From Symbiodinium natans (lineage: Eukaryota > Sar > Dinophyceae > Suessiales > Symbiodiniaceae), in the NCBI GenBank assembly GCA_905221605.1, contig CAJNDS010002496.1:323501-387500 (forward strand): a DNA stretch of 64,000 bases. Reading direction: 5' to 3'. The notes under the pieces are model-generated. The model worked only from the letters and a program-made list of their open reading frames with translations, made no database searches and was not told where the DNA came from. Both the position numbers and the translations under genes were made by a program. Below, piece by piece: positions 1-9,331 of the stretch; positions within the stretch are counted from its first letter, which is position 1, and each line of letters begins with the position of its first letter.

Positions 1-1448
1 CCTGCTGTGTCAACGGTGCCTCCCTGTAGCCAGAGACCACGCTGACCTTCGCCTCAGCATGAGGAATTAGCGACCGATGCTTCGTGACGATCGCGCCTGA
101 AGTGCTCTTGTACACCGAAATGGCATGGTGAGGACGACGACAACCATGACCACTACCACTGCTGATACTTCTGTTGCTAGCACCAGGACGACTAGCAATA
201 CCACTGCCGCTATTGCTGCCGCTGCTGAACGCCTATCTCGACCACATCCAGGACCAGTGCAAATATATTGCGTTGCGGAGATTTTTACCAGCGAAGGTTC
301 CAAGCTAGGGTCCCTTCAAAGGGTTCAAAGGGCTGGTGTGACAACGGTTGCTGATAAGGGTGCAAGAACTTGAAAGAACCCAAATCTTTCAATTCAAGCC
401 TCAAACCCTTAGCCCTACCAGCCTGAACAACAATATAGGACATGACAAGACTCTAAATGAATTGCCGACACCATCCTCTTGCAACCACCCCTGAAAACAC
501 AGCAGAATACAAATGATAAGAGAGCTACCACATGCACATAATATGTATATCTATATGTATATGTACACATGTATGTATTCATATTTATGTGTGTATTTGT
601 AATCCTAAACCCTAGCCCCTAAATCTACCCTAGGTGGCTCAGCGCCTCGGAGGCTTCGTGTTAGGCTTAGGGTTCTGGGCTCCCATTGAGGATATGAAGG
701 TTCAAGGTTTAGGGCAGGGCAAATATCGTGGGGTCCAAAGTTGCGGGCCTGCAAAACCCTCGCAAGTACCGTGGAACGTGAATTCTTAAAAGCCCTAAAC
801 CCCATCATTACACAATTCTGCGCCGAGAACAAAAACACTCCTAAGAACCATGAACGCGAGCAAAGCGCCCACAGAAGAACCCCGACAACATCCTCGAAAC
901 CCTACACAGGATGACGAAGAGGATGGCGATGATGACATCTGACCTGCTGCTGACAATGGCTCAGCATGAGCGTGGCCTCGCTACAGTACTGATGGTAACA
1001 CTTGTTACGAACAGGAGCAGCCAAAGGCTGGATGCCATTGTAACCGCTGCTAGGTCGGGTTCCAGAGGTATGCCTTCGGATTGCTTACTGTAGAATACAC
1101 ATACGCTGCGGCCGGGATCCGGGAAGAGAGTTTCATCATGTCCTTTGCCCATGGACACCCGCCACAAATCCTTCATCCCATCTCAAGCAGAAACTACAAA
1201 ACACTGAAGCCCCCATCCTAAACCTAAGCCATGCCCTTCAAACCGAACCGGGCTGCTCAGTCGAGGCTGCGAGGGCTGCTTTGGTGTAGGGACTTGTAGG
1301 GACATGCAAGGCCACGAGATCCAAGAACGCTTGTAGCTCTACAACAGATGGGGCTCTAGGATTGGGATAGCCGGCTGTCGGACAGGTTTGGTAGCTAGCG
1401 CTTACGCCGCAGCTTGGGCCGCCGCAGAAGGTGTTGTGCTGAGCCGTG

Positions 1449-1475
1449 GTGCTGGTGGTTTCCATCCACCAGCAC
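1449..1475. other. 10-bp stem hairpin in F
   Basis: GTGCTGGTGG and CCACCAGCAC form a perfect 10-bp stem with a 7-nt loop. The same hairpin is present in copy 2 of F near 12673-12699. Function unknown. Confidence 0.6.
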
Positions 1476-1696
1476 CGTGGCTTTGCGTGGCTCCTTCTGT
1501 TCATCCCAGGCATGCGGTGTGGGTGCAGCCGGACTTGTTTGGCAGCCGGCTGTCTCCTCGTCAAAACCTCCACCTTGCTTGACTGAATCCTGAGCCATTG
1601 CAAGCTCCGCTGGTCCTAGACCAAGCCCACGCCACCGTCCCTCCGCCCCATTGATACTTCATCAATGGAGGTTTGAAGTCACATGCGCCGGTTTGA

Positions 1697-2107
1697 GCCT
1701 GAAGTGTGCTGAGTGCGCGAACGTTACATGGCCATCCTTCCGTGCATGTATTGCCAGCTCTTCGTGGGAAGCCTGACTCACAAGCATCGCACCACGCCCC
1801 CCGCCACGCGCCCCCCGTCCTCAGCCCTCAGACCCACTGGCCACACGAAGTCCGACATGGGTCGAGCCTACCCACTTTCTGCAGGCACGCCGTGCATGCA
1901 CATGTGCATGCACAGCGTGCGCTGTGAAAGTGCGTGGGCTCGAGCCATGTCGGGCTTCGTGTGGCCAGTGGGTCTGAGGGCTGAGGACGGGGGGCGCGTG
2001 GCGGGGGCGTGGTGCGATGCTTGTGAGTCAGGCTTCCCACGAAGAGCTGGCAATACATGCACGGAAGGATGGCCATGTAACGTTCGCGCACTCAGCACAC
2101 TTCAGGC
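1697..2107. repeat. 411-bp near-perfect palindrome
   Basis: The two halves, about 200 bp each, are reverse complements around a centre at about 1902 (TGCATGCACATGTGCATGCA). The arms hold only scattered mismatches and one 1-bp indel in the GCCCCC tract. Weaker inverted similarity continues outward: a perfect 17-bp CCACCGTCCCTCCGCCC lies near 1634-1650, with its complement near 2195-2215. It could be a fold-back mobile element or an inverted duplication. No coding signal is present. Confidence 0.9.
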
Positions 2108-2829
2108 TCAAGCCCGCGCCGTGAGCCTTCGAGCCAAGTGGGCATGGACTTGTGGGGCTGCAACGGCTGCGATGGATTTGGAAGGGCAGGGTGTGGGCGG
2201 AGGGACGGTGGCGACCAAGACGGCTCACTTCTCGAGGTTAAGTTCGACTAGACAGCATAATTGATAAATCTTGTGGCCTTGCAGCCTCAGCTAGTCAGAA
2301 CAATAGGTCGTTACAGTAGCTCCTCGCTGAAATGCTGCGTGCAACGAGTTCGCAGTCTTGCTTGCAAACAGACGTCTGCAGGAAATGAGCGAGGGACTGC
2401 GCATTTTGGACGGCATCGCTTGTCGCTAGGGCTGTCATGTTTGAGTTGCCGTTTTGGTTCCCATGAATTTCTCAGCTGTGGGGTCTAGCGTGCAGCGGAT
2501 CCATAGTTTCGATACTTTAATTTGTTTGACTGACACACTTGTAGGAAACTTCTCCATGACATCTTAAAGCGAAACACCATCACGATGAGATCTTGAAAGA
2601 ACACGGTCGATGAGCTCTTGAAAGAACAGTCGCTCTCACGCAGAATTCGCAACTGGACAGATCGGGCCCCAAAGGAGCCCTGCCATTTGCGTTGTGCTAC
2701 CGGTGCACGTTCTGAAGTGTTCACAAATTCAATTTGTTTTGATATGAATGTCTCATTTGGGGTAGGAGTTCGTGGTCAGCTTTTGCCAGGTGCTCGTCGT
2801 TTTCGGATCAGGAGAAGATTGGCAGTGTT

Positions 2830-3520
2830 CGAATATGAAGAAAAGAGAGACAGCAAGAAAAAAGAGAATATTTAAGAGAAGCAAGAAGAGAAACAAGGAT
2901 AGCAAAACAAGAGAAATGTCAGAGAACAAGGGAAGGTACAAAATAATTTATCAAAAAAGAGAAAGAATAAAAGAAACCATCAGCGAACAAATGAGAGGAA
3001 AAGAATAGAACAAATAAGATAAACACAAAAGGATAAGAAACGAGAAATAAGAAGAGAAAGAACAAGATCAGAAGGAAGCGAGACAATAAGATAAACCATA
3101 AGACAAAAGAGAAGAGAAAACGGAAGAGAACAGAGTATATCAAAACAAGAGCAACAGAAACTCGTAGAACAAAAGAGACATAAGAAGACAAGCCAGAAGG
3201 TAAACAAATAAGATAAAGAAAAGATAAACATGAAGGCAAATAAGAAGATCAATAAGGAGAGACAACTAAATAAATAAGAAGAGAAAGAAGAAGATGAAGA
3301 AGACCAAACAGAAGAGAAACATGCAGAGAAAGAAGAAGAGAAACACTACAGAGAAATAGGAAGAGAACAGAAGATAAGTACAATACACAGAAGGGACACA
3401 AGAGAAGGACAAAGAAGAGAAACAATCAAGACAAATAAGAGGAGACGACAAACAAGAAGAGAGAGAAGAACATACAAAAGAAGACAAAAGGAACAACAAA
3501 ATATGATAAAATATCAGATC
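2830..3520. repeat. purine-rich (GA/AAG) tract
   Basis: About 700 bp in which the + strand is almost entirely A and G with sparse C and T. It is built of irregular AAGAGA and AAACAAG words. The Leu/Ser/Phe-rich open frames on the minus strand are composition artefacts. Such polypurine tracts can adopt triplex structures. The tract is duplicated at 14040-14690. Confidence 0.85.
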
Positions 3521-3530
3521 ACAAGAAGTA

Positions 3531-3695
3531 TTAGTATTTGTATAAATTTAATATGAGTAATAGCAACAGTAATAACAATAACAGTCTTCTTAGTTACAGC
3601 AGTGCCACTGGGCTTCCAGGATCCCAAGCCTTAAATCCCCAAAACCCCTAAACCCCTAAACCCCAAAACCCTAAACCCGGCAGGATCCCAAGCCC
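3531..3695. repeat. AT-rich linker and degenerate CCCTAAA repeats
   Basis: A short AT-rich stretch is followed by CCCTAAACCC-type words at 3632-3680. This run ends in CAG next to the first coding segment and looks like the 3' end of an intron. Confidence 0.6.
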
Positions 3696-3791
3696 AGCCA
3701 CGTGGTCTTCCTGACCAACAAGTACCAGCACAGATACGCGCTCTTCGAGACGGAGCGCTTGATCAGGAGCTGCGCCTTGCTTTTGTGTGTT
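3696..3791 (+). CDS. putative exon a of a multi-exon membrane-protein gene
   Basis: An open stretch begins right after a CAG that follows CCCTAAA-type intron sequence. It reads SHVVFLTNKYQHRYALFET and continues ERLIRSCALLL before a stop at 3792-3794. Composition and codon use are protein-like, in sharp contrast to the flanking repeats. The 5' end of the gene was not identified, and an intron must begin before the stop if the exon is real. I do not recognise the family. It is grouped with the segments up to 8477 because they share strand, spacing and flanking repeat type, which is inference. Confidence 0.45.
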
Positions 3792-4082
3792 TAGGGCCCG
3801 ACCTCTAGGGGCCTTCATAATTCAGAAGGGTCGATGGTGGGTTCTGCAAAAAGGGTTCTTTAAGGGTTGCTATAAGGATGACTCTAAGGGTTCTCTAAAC
3901 GGGTTACATAATATGGGAATGAGGAATTGGCATTATTATGCTATATATTTGTAAATATTTCTTTCTATAGAACAGGCACTTGATTGAGAAGCCTTGGGTC
4001 ATGGGTCTTTCTAAGGGTTGGATCCTAGTATGTTGGTGTTATAGGATCAGGGTTTCTTGAAAAGGTTCCTACATTATGGTTT
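3792..4082. other. probable intron, degenerate GGGTT repeats
   Basis: Holds words such as GGGGCCTTCATAATT and AAGGGTTCTTTAAGGGTT, also found in the larger repeat at 6470-7140. No coding signal seen. Confidence 0.4.
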
Positions 4083-4316
4083 GAACTCCACGATTTCGCC
4101 ACTATCACAGCACTGTCTCATGTCGCGGATCACTGTGTTTCCACTGACATGCTGGAGAATGTGTGCTTCTTCCTGAAAACTGTCTCTGCACGCCGCAGCC
4201 TTTTAAAGACCGAGTCCAACAGCTGGCGTTTTTGCTTGTTTCGTTTTTATCAAGTTTTCCCATGGCCTGCTGTACTCGCTCAACCGAGGAAGTCGAGGTG
4301 GAAACTGGGCTCTGGT
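4083..4316 (+). CDS. putative exon b
   Basis: Frame with first base at 4083 is open to TAA at 4317-4319 and reads ELHDFATITALSHVADHC, then VSTDMLENVCFFLKTVSARR and LLKTESNSWRFCLFRFYQVF. Amino-acid composition is balanced and includes several Cys and aromatic residues. Overlapping frames on both strands are also open but less protein-like. Exact splice borders cannot be fixed. No family is recognised. It lies between two intron-like repeat stretches in the same gene block as segments a and c. Confidence 0.45.
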
Positions 4317-4319
4317 TAA

Positions 4320-4728
4320 GAAAAATTCTTACAGTCACCATGAAAAGGATCTAAAGAAAATATTTGGGTTTCCTGATTCTGGTAGCTTAAATTCGATTCT
4401 TTACCCCATACCTCTCATAGAACCCTTATATGGGGTCATTGAACCCTGTAGATCACTATTCCGATGACTTAAAGTACATTCCTTAACAAGAACCCAGGAA
4501 CTGGTCGAAGCCGAAAAGCTCCAAGTCACTCTTGAAGGATGGGGCTTTCTTTTGCCCGGCTGATTCGTCAAGGGTTTAGGGTTCGGGATATAGGGGTTTA
4601 GGGGTTTGGAAGTTTAGGGGTTAGGGTTTAGGGGTTCAGGGGTCTAGGGGTTTACGGTCTAGGGTTTTGAGGTTTAGGGGTTTAGGGGTTTAGGGTTTGG
4701 GGGTTTGATGGTTTAGGGTTTCCCTTTT
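4320..4728. repeat. intron-like degenerate TTTAGGG run
   Basis: The first part has words such as CTTATATGGGGTCATTG that resemble the 5380-5620 repeat. From 4568 to 4725 it becomes TTTAGGGG/TTTAGGG with point changes, running directly into the next coding segment. Confidence 0.7.
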
Positions 4729-4879
4729 GAAAATCGCCACGCACAGAGAGCGCAAGACGATGGGCATGTCGTGCCTGCAGGTGAAAGTGGCCTGACTGGC
4801 TTCAAGGAGCTTGCAAAGCATGTGCACCTGTGGCAGCAGATGAAATTCCGACAAGCCAAGCCAAACCCCGTCCTGCGCA
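4729..4879 (+). CDS. putative exon c
   Basis: Reads ENRHAQRAQDDGHVVPAGES, then GLTGFKELAKHVHLWQQMKF and RQAKPNPVLRR: a charged, probably cytoplasmic segment. It is bracketed by TTTAGGG-type repeats on the left and CCCTAAA-type repeats on the right (4893-4920). Splice sites are not certain; CGCAGG|GTTGCG near 4880 is one possible donor. No family is recognised. The shift from repeat to ordinary sequence at both edges is the main support. Confidence 0.5.
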
Positions 4880-4941
4880 GGGTTGCGCCTTTCCTAAACC
4901 TTAAACCCTAAACCCTGACCCTCAGCCTCTCATTGCATAGG

Positions 4942-5040
4942 TCAAGCATGGAAGAGGAGATCGAAAGGCAGGCAGCCGAGATCCAAAAGCAGGCAGACCA
5001 GATCGTGGATCTTAAAGAAAAGTGCGAGCACCTTGGCATG
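4942..5040 (+). CDS. putative exon d (short coiled coil)
   Basis: Follows CATTGCATAG in CCCTAAA-type intron sequence. The frame reads SMEEEIERQAAEIQKQADQI, then VDLKEKCEHLGM and a TGA at 5041. The hydrophobic spacing (I, A, I, A, I, L) and high Glu/Gln/Lys content fit about four heptads of coiled coil. It may be a short assembly helix next to the membrane segments. The stop may be read only if no intron intervenes. Confidence 0.5.
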
Positions 5041-5043
5041 TGA

Positions 5044-5233
5044 AAACTATGCAAGCCCATATCTTCCTAAAAAACTACCGATATTGTTCCTTAAGGGTTC
5101 CAGATTATACTTGTGGTATAAGTTACCTCAAAACACGATTCTACTTGGTAACGCCCCTATATTTGGTGCCGTCTGAACCCTAAACCCCTAACGCTTGCAA
5201 GCCTTGAAACCTTAGACCGATTCGAAATGTCAG
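5044..5233. other. probable intron
   Basis: AT-rich sequence with CTTAAGGGTTCC words, then CCCTAAACCCCTAAC near 5178-5192, ending TGTCAG before exon e. No coding signal. Confidence 0.4.
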
Positions 5234-5333
5234 GAACGCCATGAGCCTCGCGACACAGGCAATCCCGCCAACCGAATGGGGTTGCCTGACGCCCCAGCAG
5301 AAGCTCATGCTGCAGCTGTTGCTGGGTTCTTGT
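5234..5333 (+). CDS. putative exon e
   Basis: Begins after a CAG at 5231-5233 and reads NAMSLATQAIPPTEWGCL, then TPQQKLMLQLLLGSC, stop TAA at 5334. The end (KLMLQLLLG) could be the beginning of a membrane helix. The following exon starts with a hydrophobic helix in another phase, so a spliced junction is plausible. No family is recognised. Confidence 0.45.
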
Positions 5334-5622
5334 TAAGGGATGTAATTTAAGGTACGATAATGAGGAAACCTTATTGTTTAGTATAGATCCCCATTATGAT
5401 AACATAAACTGTTAACCCTAAATCCTTAAAGGAACCCTTATAGGTCCCTATTATGGGAACTTAGACCTTAAGCCCTAAATCCTTCAAGGAACCCTTACAG
5501 ATCCCCATTATGGTAGCTTAAATGTAATTTTCTTAACCCCTAAACCCTTATAGAACCCTTAAAGGAACCCTTATAGATCCCTATTGTGGTAGCTTAAATT
5601 CACTTCCTTAACAAGAACCTAG
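5334..5622. repeat. intron-like repeat with AACCCTTATAG words
   Basis: Three or four diverged copies of a roughly 80-90-bp motif containing AAGGAACCCTTATAG(G/A)TCCC(C/T)ATTATGG and CCCTAAA words. A similar fragment occurs near 4420-4490. No coding signal. Confidence 0.65.
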
Positions 5623-5623
5623 G

Positions 5624-6251
5624 TTGTTGGTCCTCATCGCCTCCCTCGTGGCAGTGCCGTTGCCCTTGCTGATCCCCATCAATGATCCGAGAGAGGGTCC
5701 GCTAAACAACCTCGCATTCTTCTATGGCTACAATGTCATCTGCATTGCCTACTACCTTCCCGGCCACTCGGACTTGCTGTTGCTTGCTGAGTGAGGGCTG
5801 TGCTGTCGGGGTGGACCCAGCTCAATACAGGCGGTTGCAAATGCTGCTGGAGCTTCCCCCCGGCAAGAGTGCGGATGGAGAGACGGTGCTGAAGTCCGTG
5901 GCGCACTCCAGTGCCATGAGCTTCGTTCAACAGTCCAGCTATGCAGAAAAGGTCAAACGGGCTGTGAGCTACACATTGATCATCTTCGGGGCTGGCACGG
6001 TATACTTCCTGTGTTGCCTTCCATGGGGGACTGACATGGTCTACTCTTACAGCATGCTCTATGGGGCTCCTCCCACCTTTGTCACGGTCGACTGGATGTA
6101 CCTGGTTCTACTTGGCCAAAGATATTGGAACTTGAAGACTGTGGTGCTCGTCTTCGTGTACAACTTCTTATCACTGGCCCCTGTGCTGGTCTTGTGCGGT
6201 GTGGTGTTCACCTGCACCTACTTCAACACACCCGCCGCAGAATCTTGGTAG
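5624..6251 (+). CDS. putative exon f, multipass membrane protein with an apparent frameshift
   Basis: The left part (5624-5791) reads LLVLIASLVAVPLPLLIPIN, then LNNLAFFYGYNVICIAYYLP, in one frame. From about 5795 a second frame takes over and ends at TAG 6249-6251. It reads AVGVDPAQYRRLQMLLELPP, then the helices AVSYTLIIFGAGTVYFLCCL and LVFVYNFLSLAPVLVLCGVV. At least three transmembrane segments are evident. The change of frame near 5790 needs a 1-nt indel or a short intron, and I cannot tell which. Hydrophobicity, balanced composition and contrast with flanking repeats make this one of the two strongest host coding segments. No family is recognised; a channel, transporter or polytopic receptor is possible. 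Confidence 0.65.
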
Positions 6252-6376
6252 CTGAGTTTATGAACTTTAAACTTTTTGGGAGAATGAGACCCTCTTAAAA
6301 CTGAAAGTTGAAACTTTTTTGGGCTTATGAACTCGGCACTAAACCCTAAGCCCTAAACCCTAAACCCTAAACTAAG
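6252..6376. other. short intron or spacer with CCCTAAA end
   Basis: Contains a short repeated AACTTT word block, then CCCTAAGCCCTAAACCC from about 6344, abutting the next coding segment. Confidence 0.45.
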
Positions 6377-6469
6377 GAATTCTTCGGCGCCCTGGCGTCA
6401 TGGGTTGTGATGGAAGCGGTGGGAAAAGCCTCCGACAAGGCCCCCAGAGCTTCCAAAGAGCCTGTTCTA
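6377..6469 (+). CDS. putative exon g
   Basis: Reads EFFGALASWVVMEAVGKASD, then KAPRASKEPVL, before merging into the GGGGCCTTCATAATT repeat. It is preceded by CCCTAAA words and followed by GGGTTTAGGGTTCC words, so the exon is bracketed by outward-facing telomere-like motifs. The first half is hydrophobic (ALASWVVMEAV). No family is recognised. Confidence 0.45.
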
Positions 6470-7160
6470 CAGGGGCCTTCATAATTCCCTTTTCTATAGG
6501 GTTTAGGGTTCCTCTAAAGGGGTCCATAAGGGCTACTATAAGGGCTACTCAAGGAGGGGAGGGGCCTTCTATACTATAGGGTTTAGGATTCCTTAAAAGG
6601 GGTCCATGAGGGCTACTTTTAGGGCTACTACAAGGATTTAGTATAGGGGCCTTCATAATTACCTTTTCATTAGGGTTTAGGGCTCCCTTAAAGGGGTCCA
6701 TAAGGGCTACTATAAGGGCCACTATGAGGATTTAGTATAGGGGCTTTCATAATTACCTTTTCTATGGGGTTAGGGTTCCTTAAAAGGGGTCCATAAGGGC
6801 TACTCTTGGGGCTGCTATAAGGATTTAGTATAGGGGCCTTCATGATTTACCTATACTATAGGGTTTAGGGTTCCTTCAAAGGGGTCCATAGGGGCTACTG
6901 TAAGGGCTACTATAAAGATTTAGTATAGGGCCTTCAGAATTGCCTATACTATAGGGTTTCGGGTTCCTTTAAAGGGGTCCATAGGGCTACTATAATGGCT
7001 ACTATCAGGATTTAGAAAAGGGGCCTTGGCAATTACCTTTTCTATAGGGTTTAGGGTTCCCTTAAAGGGGTCCATAAGGGCTACTATAAGGGCTACTATA
7101 AGGATTTAGAAAAGGGGCCTTCGTAATTACCAAAAATTTGTTGGGGGTTCCTTGTTATAA
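6470..7160. repeat. seven-copy tandem repeat of about 94 bp inside an intron
   Basis: AGGGGTCCATAAGGG-type words recur at 6519, 6599, 6693, 6786, 6881, 6973 and 7067, giving spacings of 80 to 95 bp. Each unit holds GGGGCCTTCATAATTACC, CTATAGGGTTTAGGG and two GGGCTACTATAA words. Every unit thus carries one TTTAGGG. It lies between two coding segments and is probably intronic. Confidence 0.88.
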
Positions 7161-7321
7161 TTATAGGCAAATTGGCCACAAAACCCTATTGGAATTATTA
7201 AGGCCCCTATACTAGTCTGCGTCGTCCACGCATGCTTAAGTGTAGCACCTGATCACCCTAAACCCTTAACCCTAAAGCCCTAAGCCCCAAGCCCTAAAGC
7301 CCTAAACTCTAAACCGTGCAG
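7161..7321. repeat. intron end with CCCTAAA words
   Basis: A short unique stretch, then CCCTAAACCCTTAACCCTAAAGCCC-like words, ending GTGCAG at the next coding segment. Confidence 0.55.
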
Positions 7322-7420
7322 GTACTTCATACTTTGGTCCCCTGGGCCGGCTACAGCCTTGAGCACTACTACCAGGCCTTGGCGGTGTCAAGTCTGCTCG
7401 GCTTTCGGCGAAGCTTTCGG
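7322..7420 (+). CDS. putative exon h
   Basis: Starts after GTGCAG and reads VLHTLVPWAGYSLEHYYQAL, then AVSSLLGFRRSFR, stop TGA 7421. CCCTAAA-type repeats flank it on both sides. The sequence fits a membrane re-entrant or amphipathic helix but no family is recognised. An alternative frame (YFILWSPG...) is also open for part of the length and cannot be excluded. Confidence 0.42.
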
Positions 7421-7423
7421 TGA

Positions 7424-7593
7424 TTCAAACCCTAAACCCGCAGTCCTAAACCCCTAAACCCCTAAATCCTAAACACCAAAACCCCTAAGCCCTAAATCCT
7501 AGACCCGACATCCTAAACCCTAACCCCCTAAACCCCTAAATCCTAAACCCGAAATCCCAAACCCCAAAACCCTAAGCCCTAAACCCGAAATCC
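7424..7593. repeat. degenerate CCCTAAA run (intron)
   Basis: About twenty CCCTAAA, CCCCTAAA and CCCGAAAT variants in a row, abutting the next coding segment. Confidence 0.85.
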
Positions 7594-7662
7594 CTGTTTG
7601 AGGTCGGCAACGCCTTGGTGTTCTCCTCCGTGCTCACCTTCTCCGAGGCGCGCTTAGAGCAG
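7594..7662 (+). CDS. putative micro-exon i
   Basis: Reads LFEVGNALVFSSVLTFSEAR and LEQ, a 23-residue piece with a hydrophobic core. It is bracketed exactly by CCCTAAA repeats on the left and TTTAGGG repeats on the right, both pointing outward. Its coding status rests on composition and context. Confidence 0.45.
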
Positions 7663-7915
7663 AGTTTAGGGTTTAGGCGTTTAGGGTTTAGGGTTTGGGG
7701 CTTAGGGTGTGGGGTTTAGTGTTTAGGGTTAGGGGTTTAGGGGTTTAGGGGTTTAGGGGTTTAGGGGTTTAGGGGTTTAGGGGTTTAGGGGTTTAGGGGT
7801 TTAGGGGTTTAGGGGTTTAGGGGTTTAGGGGTTTAGGGGTGTAGGGGTTTAGGGGTTTAGGGGTTTAGGGGTTTAGGGGTTTAGGGTTTAGAGTTTGGCG
7901 ATTAGGGTTCGACCG
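7663..7915. repeat. TTTAGGGG array in an intron
   Basis: From 7728 to 7880 the octamer TTTAGGGG repeats almost without error for about 18 units. It is flanked by TTTAGGG variants and sits between two coding segments. Confidence 0.92.
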
Positions 7916-7937
7916 TTTCTGGCGTCAAAAAACGCAG

Positions 7938-8477
7938 GTGATCCTTTTTCCAAGTACCAACTCCTGGTGGGCGTTGGCTGGCGTTGTGCTGGTCGACACA
8001 CTTGGCTCTCTGCTGCAGTTGCGCGTGCTATACAAGTGCACAGTGAAGGACATGCAGGAGGGGAAGGGCGTCAGCGAAACAACGAAACGAGCACTGTGGA
8101 CGCAGTGCGAGATTGATGTGGCTCGCTTTTGGCCTGTAGTGGTGGCACTGCCGCCACTCGTTTGGCTCATGGACGAGCGGAATCCGAACCGACAGTACTA
8201 CTACCTCTTTGAGTGCACCACCTCGGACCACATGAATATCACAGTTGTCTGCATCCTCGTGAAACTAGGTTGGACTTGTGTTCTGACGGGTCTGGACGTT
8301 TACATGTGCACTCAATGGGGGATTGGTCCCCACAGAGCCCAGCAGATGCTCAAGATGTACAACAAGCACTGGGCAATGATGGCTGCCACTTTTGCCTTTG
8401 CCGGTGCCATTTTCACAAGCTGCTGGCTTGTGAAGCACGACGGGCTGCGACTTCTTGAGATTCTCAGCGAATGTTGA
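7938..8477 (+). CDS. putative terminal exon j, multipass membrane protein
   Basis: Begins after AACGCAG, a good intron 3' end, and stays open for 179 codons to TGA 8475-8477. Four hydrophobic segments are visible: WWALAGVVLVDTLGSLLQL, WPVVVALPPLVWLM, ITVVCILVKLGWTCVLTGL and AMMAATFAFAGAIFTSCWLV. Charged loops such as KDMQEGKGVSETTKR separate them. It ends naturally, with non-repetitive sequence following, so it is probably the last exon of the gene starting before 3696. There is no Met at the exon start, as expected for an internal acceptor. The family is not recognised; the layout fits the C-terminal helices of a polytopic protein. Confidence 0.7.
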   Translation: MILFPSTNSWWALAGVVLVDTLGSLLQLRVLYKCTVKDMQEGKGVSETTKRALWTQCEIDVARFWPVVVALPPLVWLMDERNPNRQYYYLFECTTSDHMNITVVCILVKLGWTCVLTGLDVYMCTQWGIGPHRAQQMLKMYNKHWAMMAATFAFAGAIFTSCWLVKHDGLRLLEILSEC

Positions 8478-8870
8478 GAGCTTGCTTTTAGTTTAAGGCC
8501 CACGGTCGCACTGCATGCAGAATCTCGAACTGCGCTTGCAGTTGAAGAAGTCTTCGCTTTCACCGAAGAGGTGAAGGTATTTGGAAGATATTTATGCCCC
8601 AGGATGCGCGAGAGCTCCGTGAATAGTTTGCGTAGGTTTTGGTTCACCGCTGTTCATGACTGCTGTGTGTCGTGTGATTTTCTCTGTCCCCAAAGCAGAG
8701 TCGGACTTGAAACCTTGAACCTGCTGGGAGGAAGACGCTCTTCACGTCGGTGCCTTGCTGCCCATCGCCTCCTCGCCAGCGCAGACGGGCTGCCCAGGCG
8801 AGCATGAGCAACATAATATCGGATCAAGTCGTTTAGGCTGTTGTCGCGCAGGAGAGGGTTCTCTATTAGG
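8478..8870. other. 3' flank, non-repetitive
   Basis: Ordinary sequence without telomere-like words, possibly 3' untranslated. Short open frames (8571-8807) show no recognisable protein. Confidence 0.4.
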
Positions 8871-9150
8871 GGCCAGACCCTAAACGCTAAGACCTAAGCC
8901 CTAAACCCACCGTAGCCCTAAACCCTAAACCCTATAACCTAAACTAAACCCTAAACCCAAAGCCTGAAACCAACAGGGACCCTAGTTTAGAGAACAACCA
9001 CCGTGTTGAATCGGGCCTAGACCTGGACTCCTTGAGCCGATCTTGGATCAGAAGCCCAAAACGCTTGAAAGCTCAGGGGTTAGGGTTTAGTGTTTATTGT
9101 TCAGGGTTTAGGGTTTAGAGTTCAGGGTTTAGGGTGCATGGGTGAAAGGA
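8871..9150. repeat. degenerate CCCTAAA then TTTAGGG runs
   Basis: CCCTAAACGC/CCCTAAACCC variants at 8877-8970 are followed, after about 100 bp of other sequence, by AGGGTTTAG variants at 9077-9135. The opposed orientation is like that around exons further left. Confidence 0.8.
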
Positions 9151-9232
9151 AGGACCCTGATGTAGAAGTCTCGAAAGCTTCTGACATCGGCGAGTGCAGT
9201 CGCATCATCAACAATAAAATTCCCCAAGCCCT

Positions 9233-9328
9233 AAACTCCAGAATCCTCGGGTTTCTAACGGGTCCTGGACGTCTTTGCCAGGCATTGTGGTTTTGGTGTC
9301 GCTGTTTCTCTACTGCCGCTGCAAGCCT
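9233..9328 (+). CDS. possible exon k (single transmembrane helix)
   Basis: The frame ending at TAA 9329-9331 reads NPRVSNGSWTSLPG then IVVLVSLFLYCRCKP: a clear hydrophobic stretch followed by a Cys/Arg/Lys stop-transfer tail. The upstream border is uncertain. It may belong to a second gene or to a copy of the first. Low confidence. Confidence 0.3.
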
Positions 9329-9331
9329 TAA

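Larger units (their letters stand above)
1..3530. repeat. 3.5-kb segmental duplication F, copy 1 (left end outside window)
   Basis: Bases from position 1 match bases from 11102 nearly continuously to about 3530/14680, with few substitutions and several small indels. The unit contains a short AT-rich (TATATG) stretch near 540-600, a small hairpin, a 411-bp palindrome and a purine-rich tail. I find no convincing coding region: the open frames differ between copies through indels, and those at 1713-2264 and 1828-2091 are products of the palindrome. The left boundary lies outside the window, so the true unit may be larger and may include the gene-bearing block to its right. Confidence 0.93.

Noticed and set aside
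1713-2264. 183-codon frame also mirrored on the minus strand
   Set aside because: Arises from the palindrome; the second F copy breaks it.
2753-3499. Leu/Phe/Ser-rich membrane-like frames
   Set aside because: Complement of a polypurine tract. The hydrophobic appearance is a composition artefact, and frames are not preserved in copy 2.
8900-8930. CCGTAGCC word resembling the dinoflagellate spliced leader
   Set aside because: Only eight bases agree, inside CCCTAAA repeats; the rest of the leader is absent.
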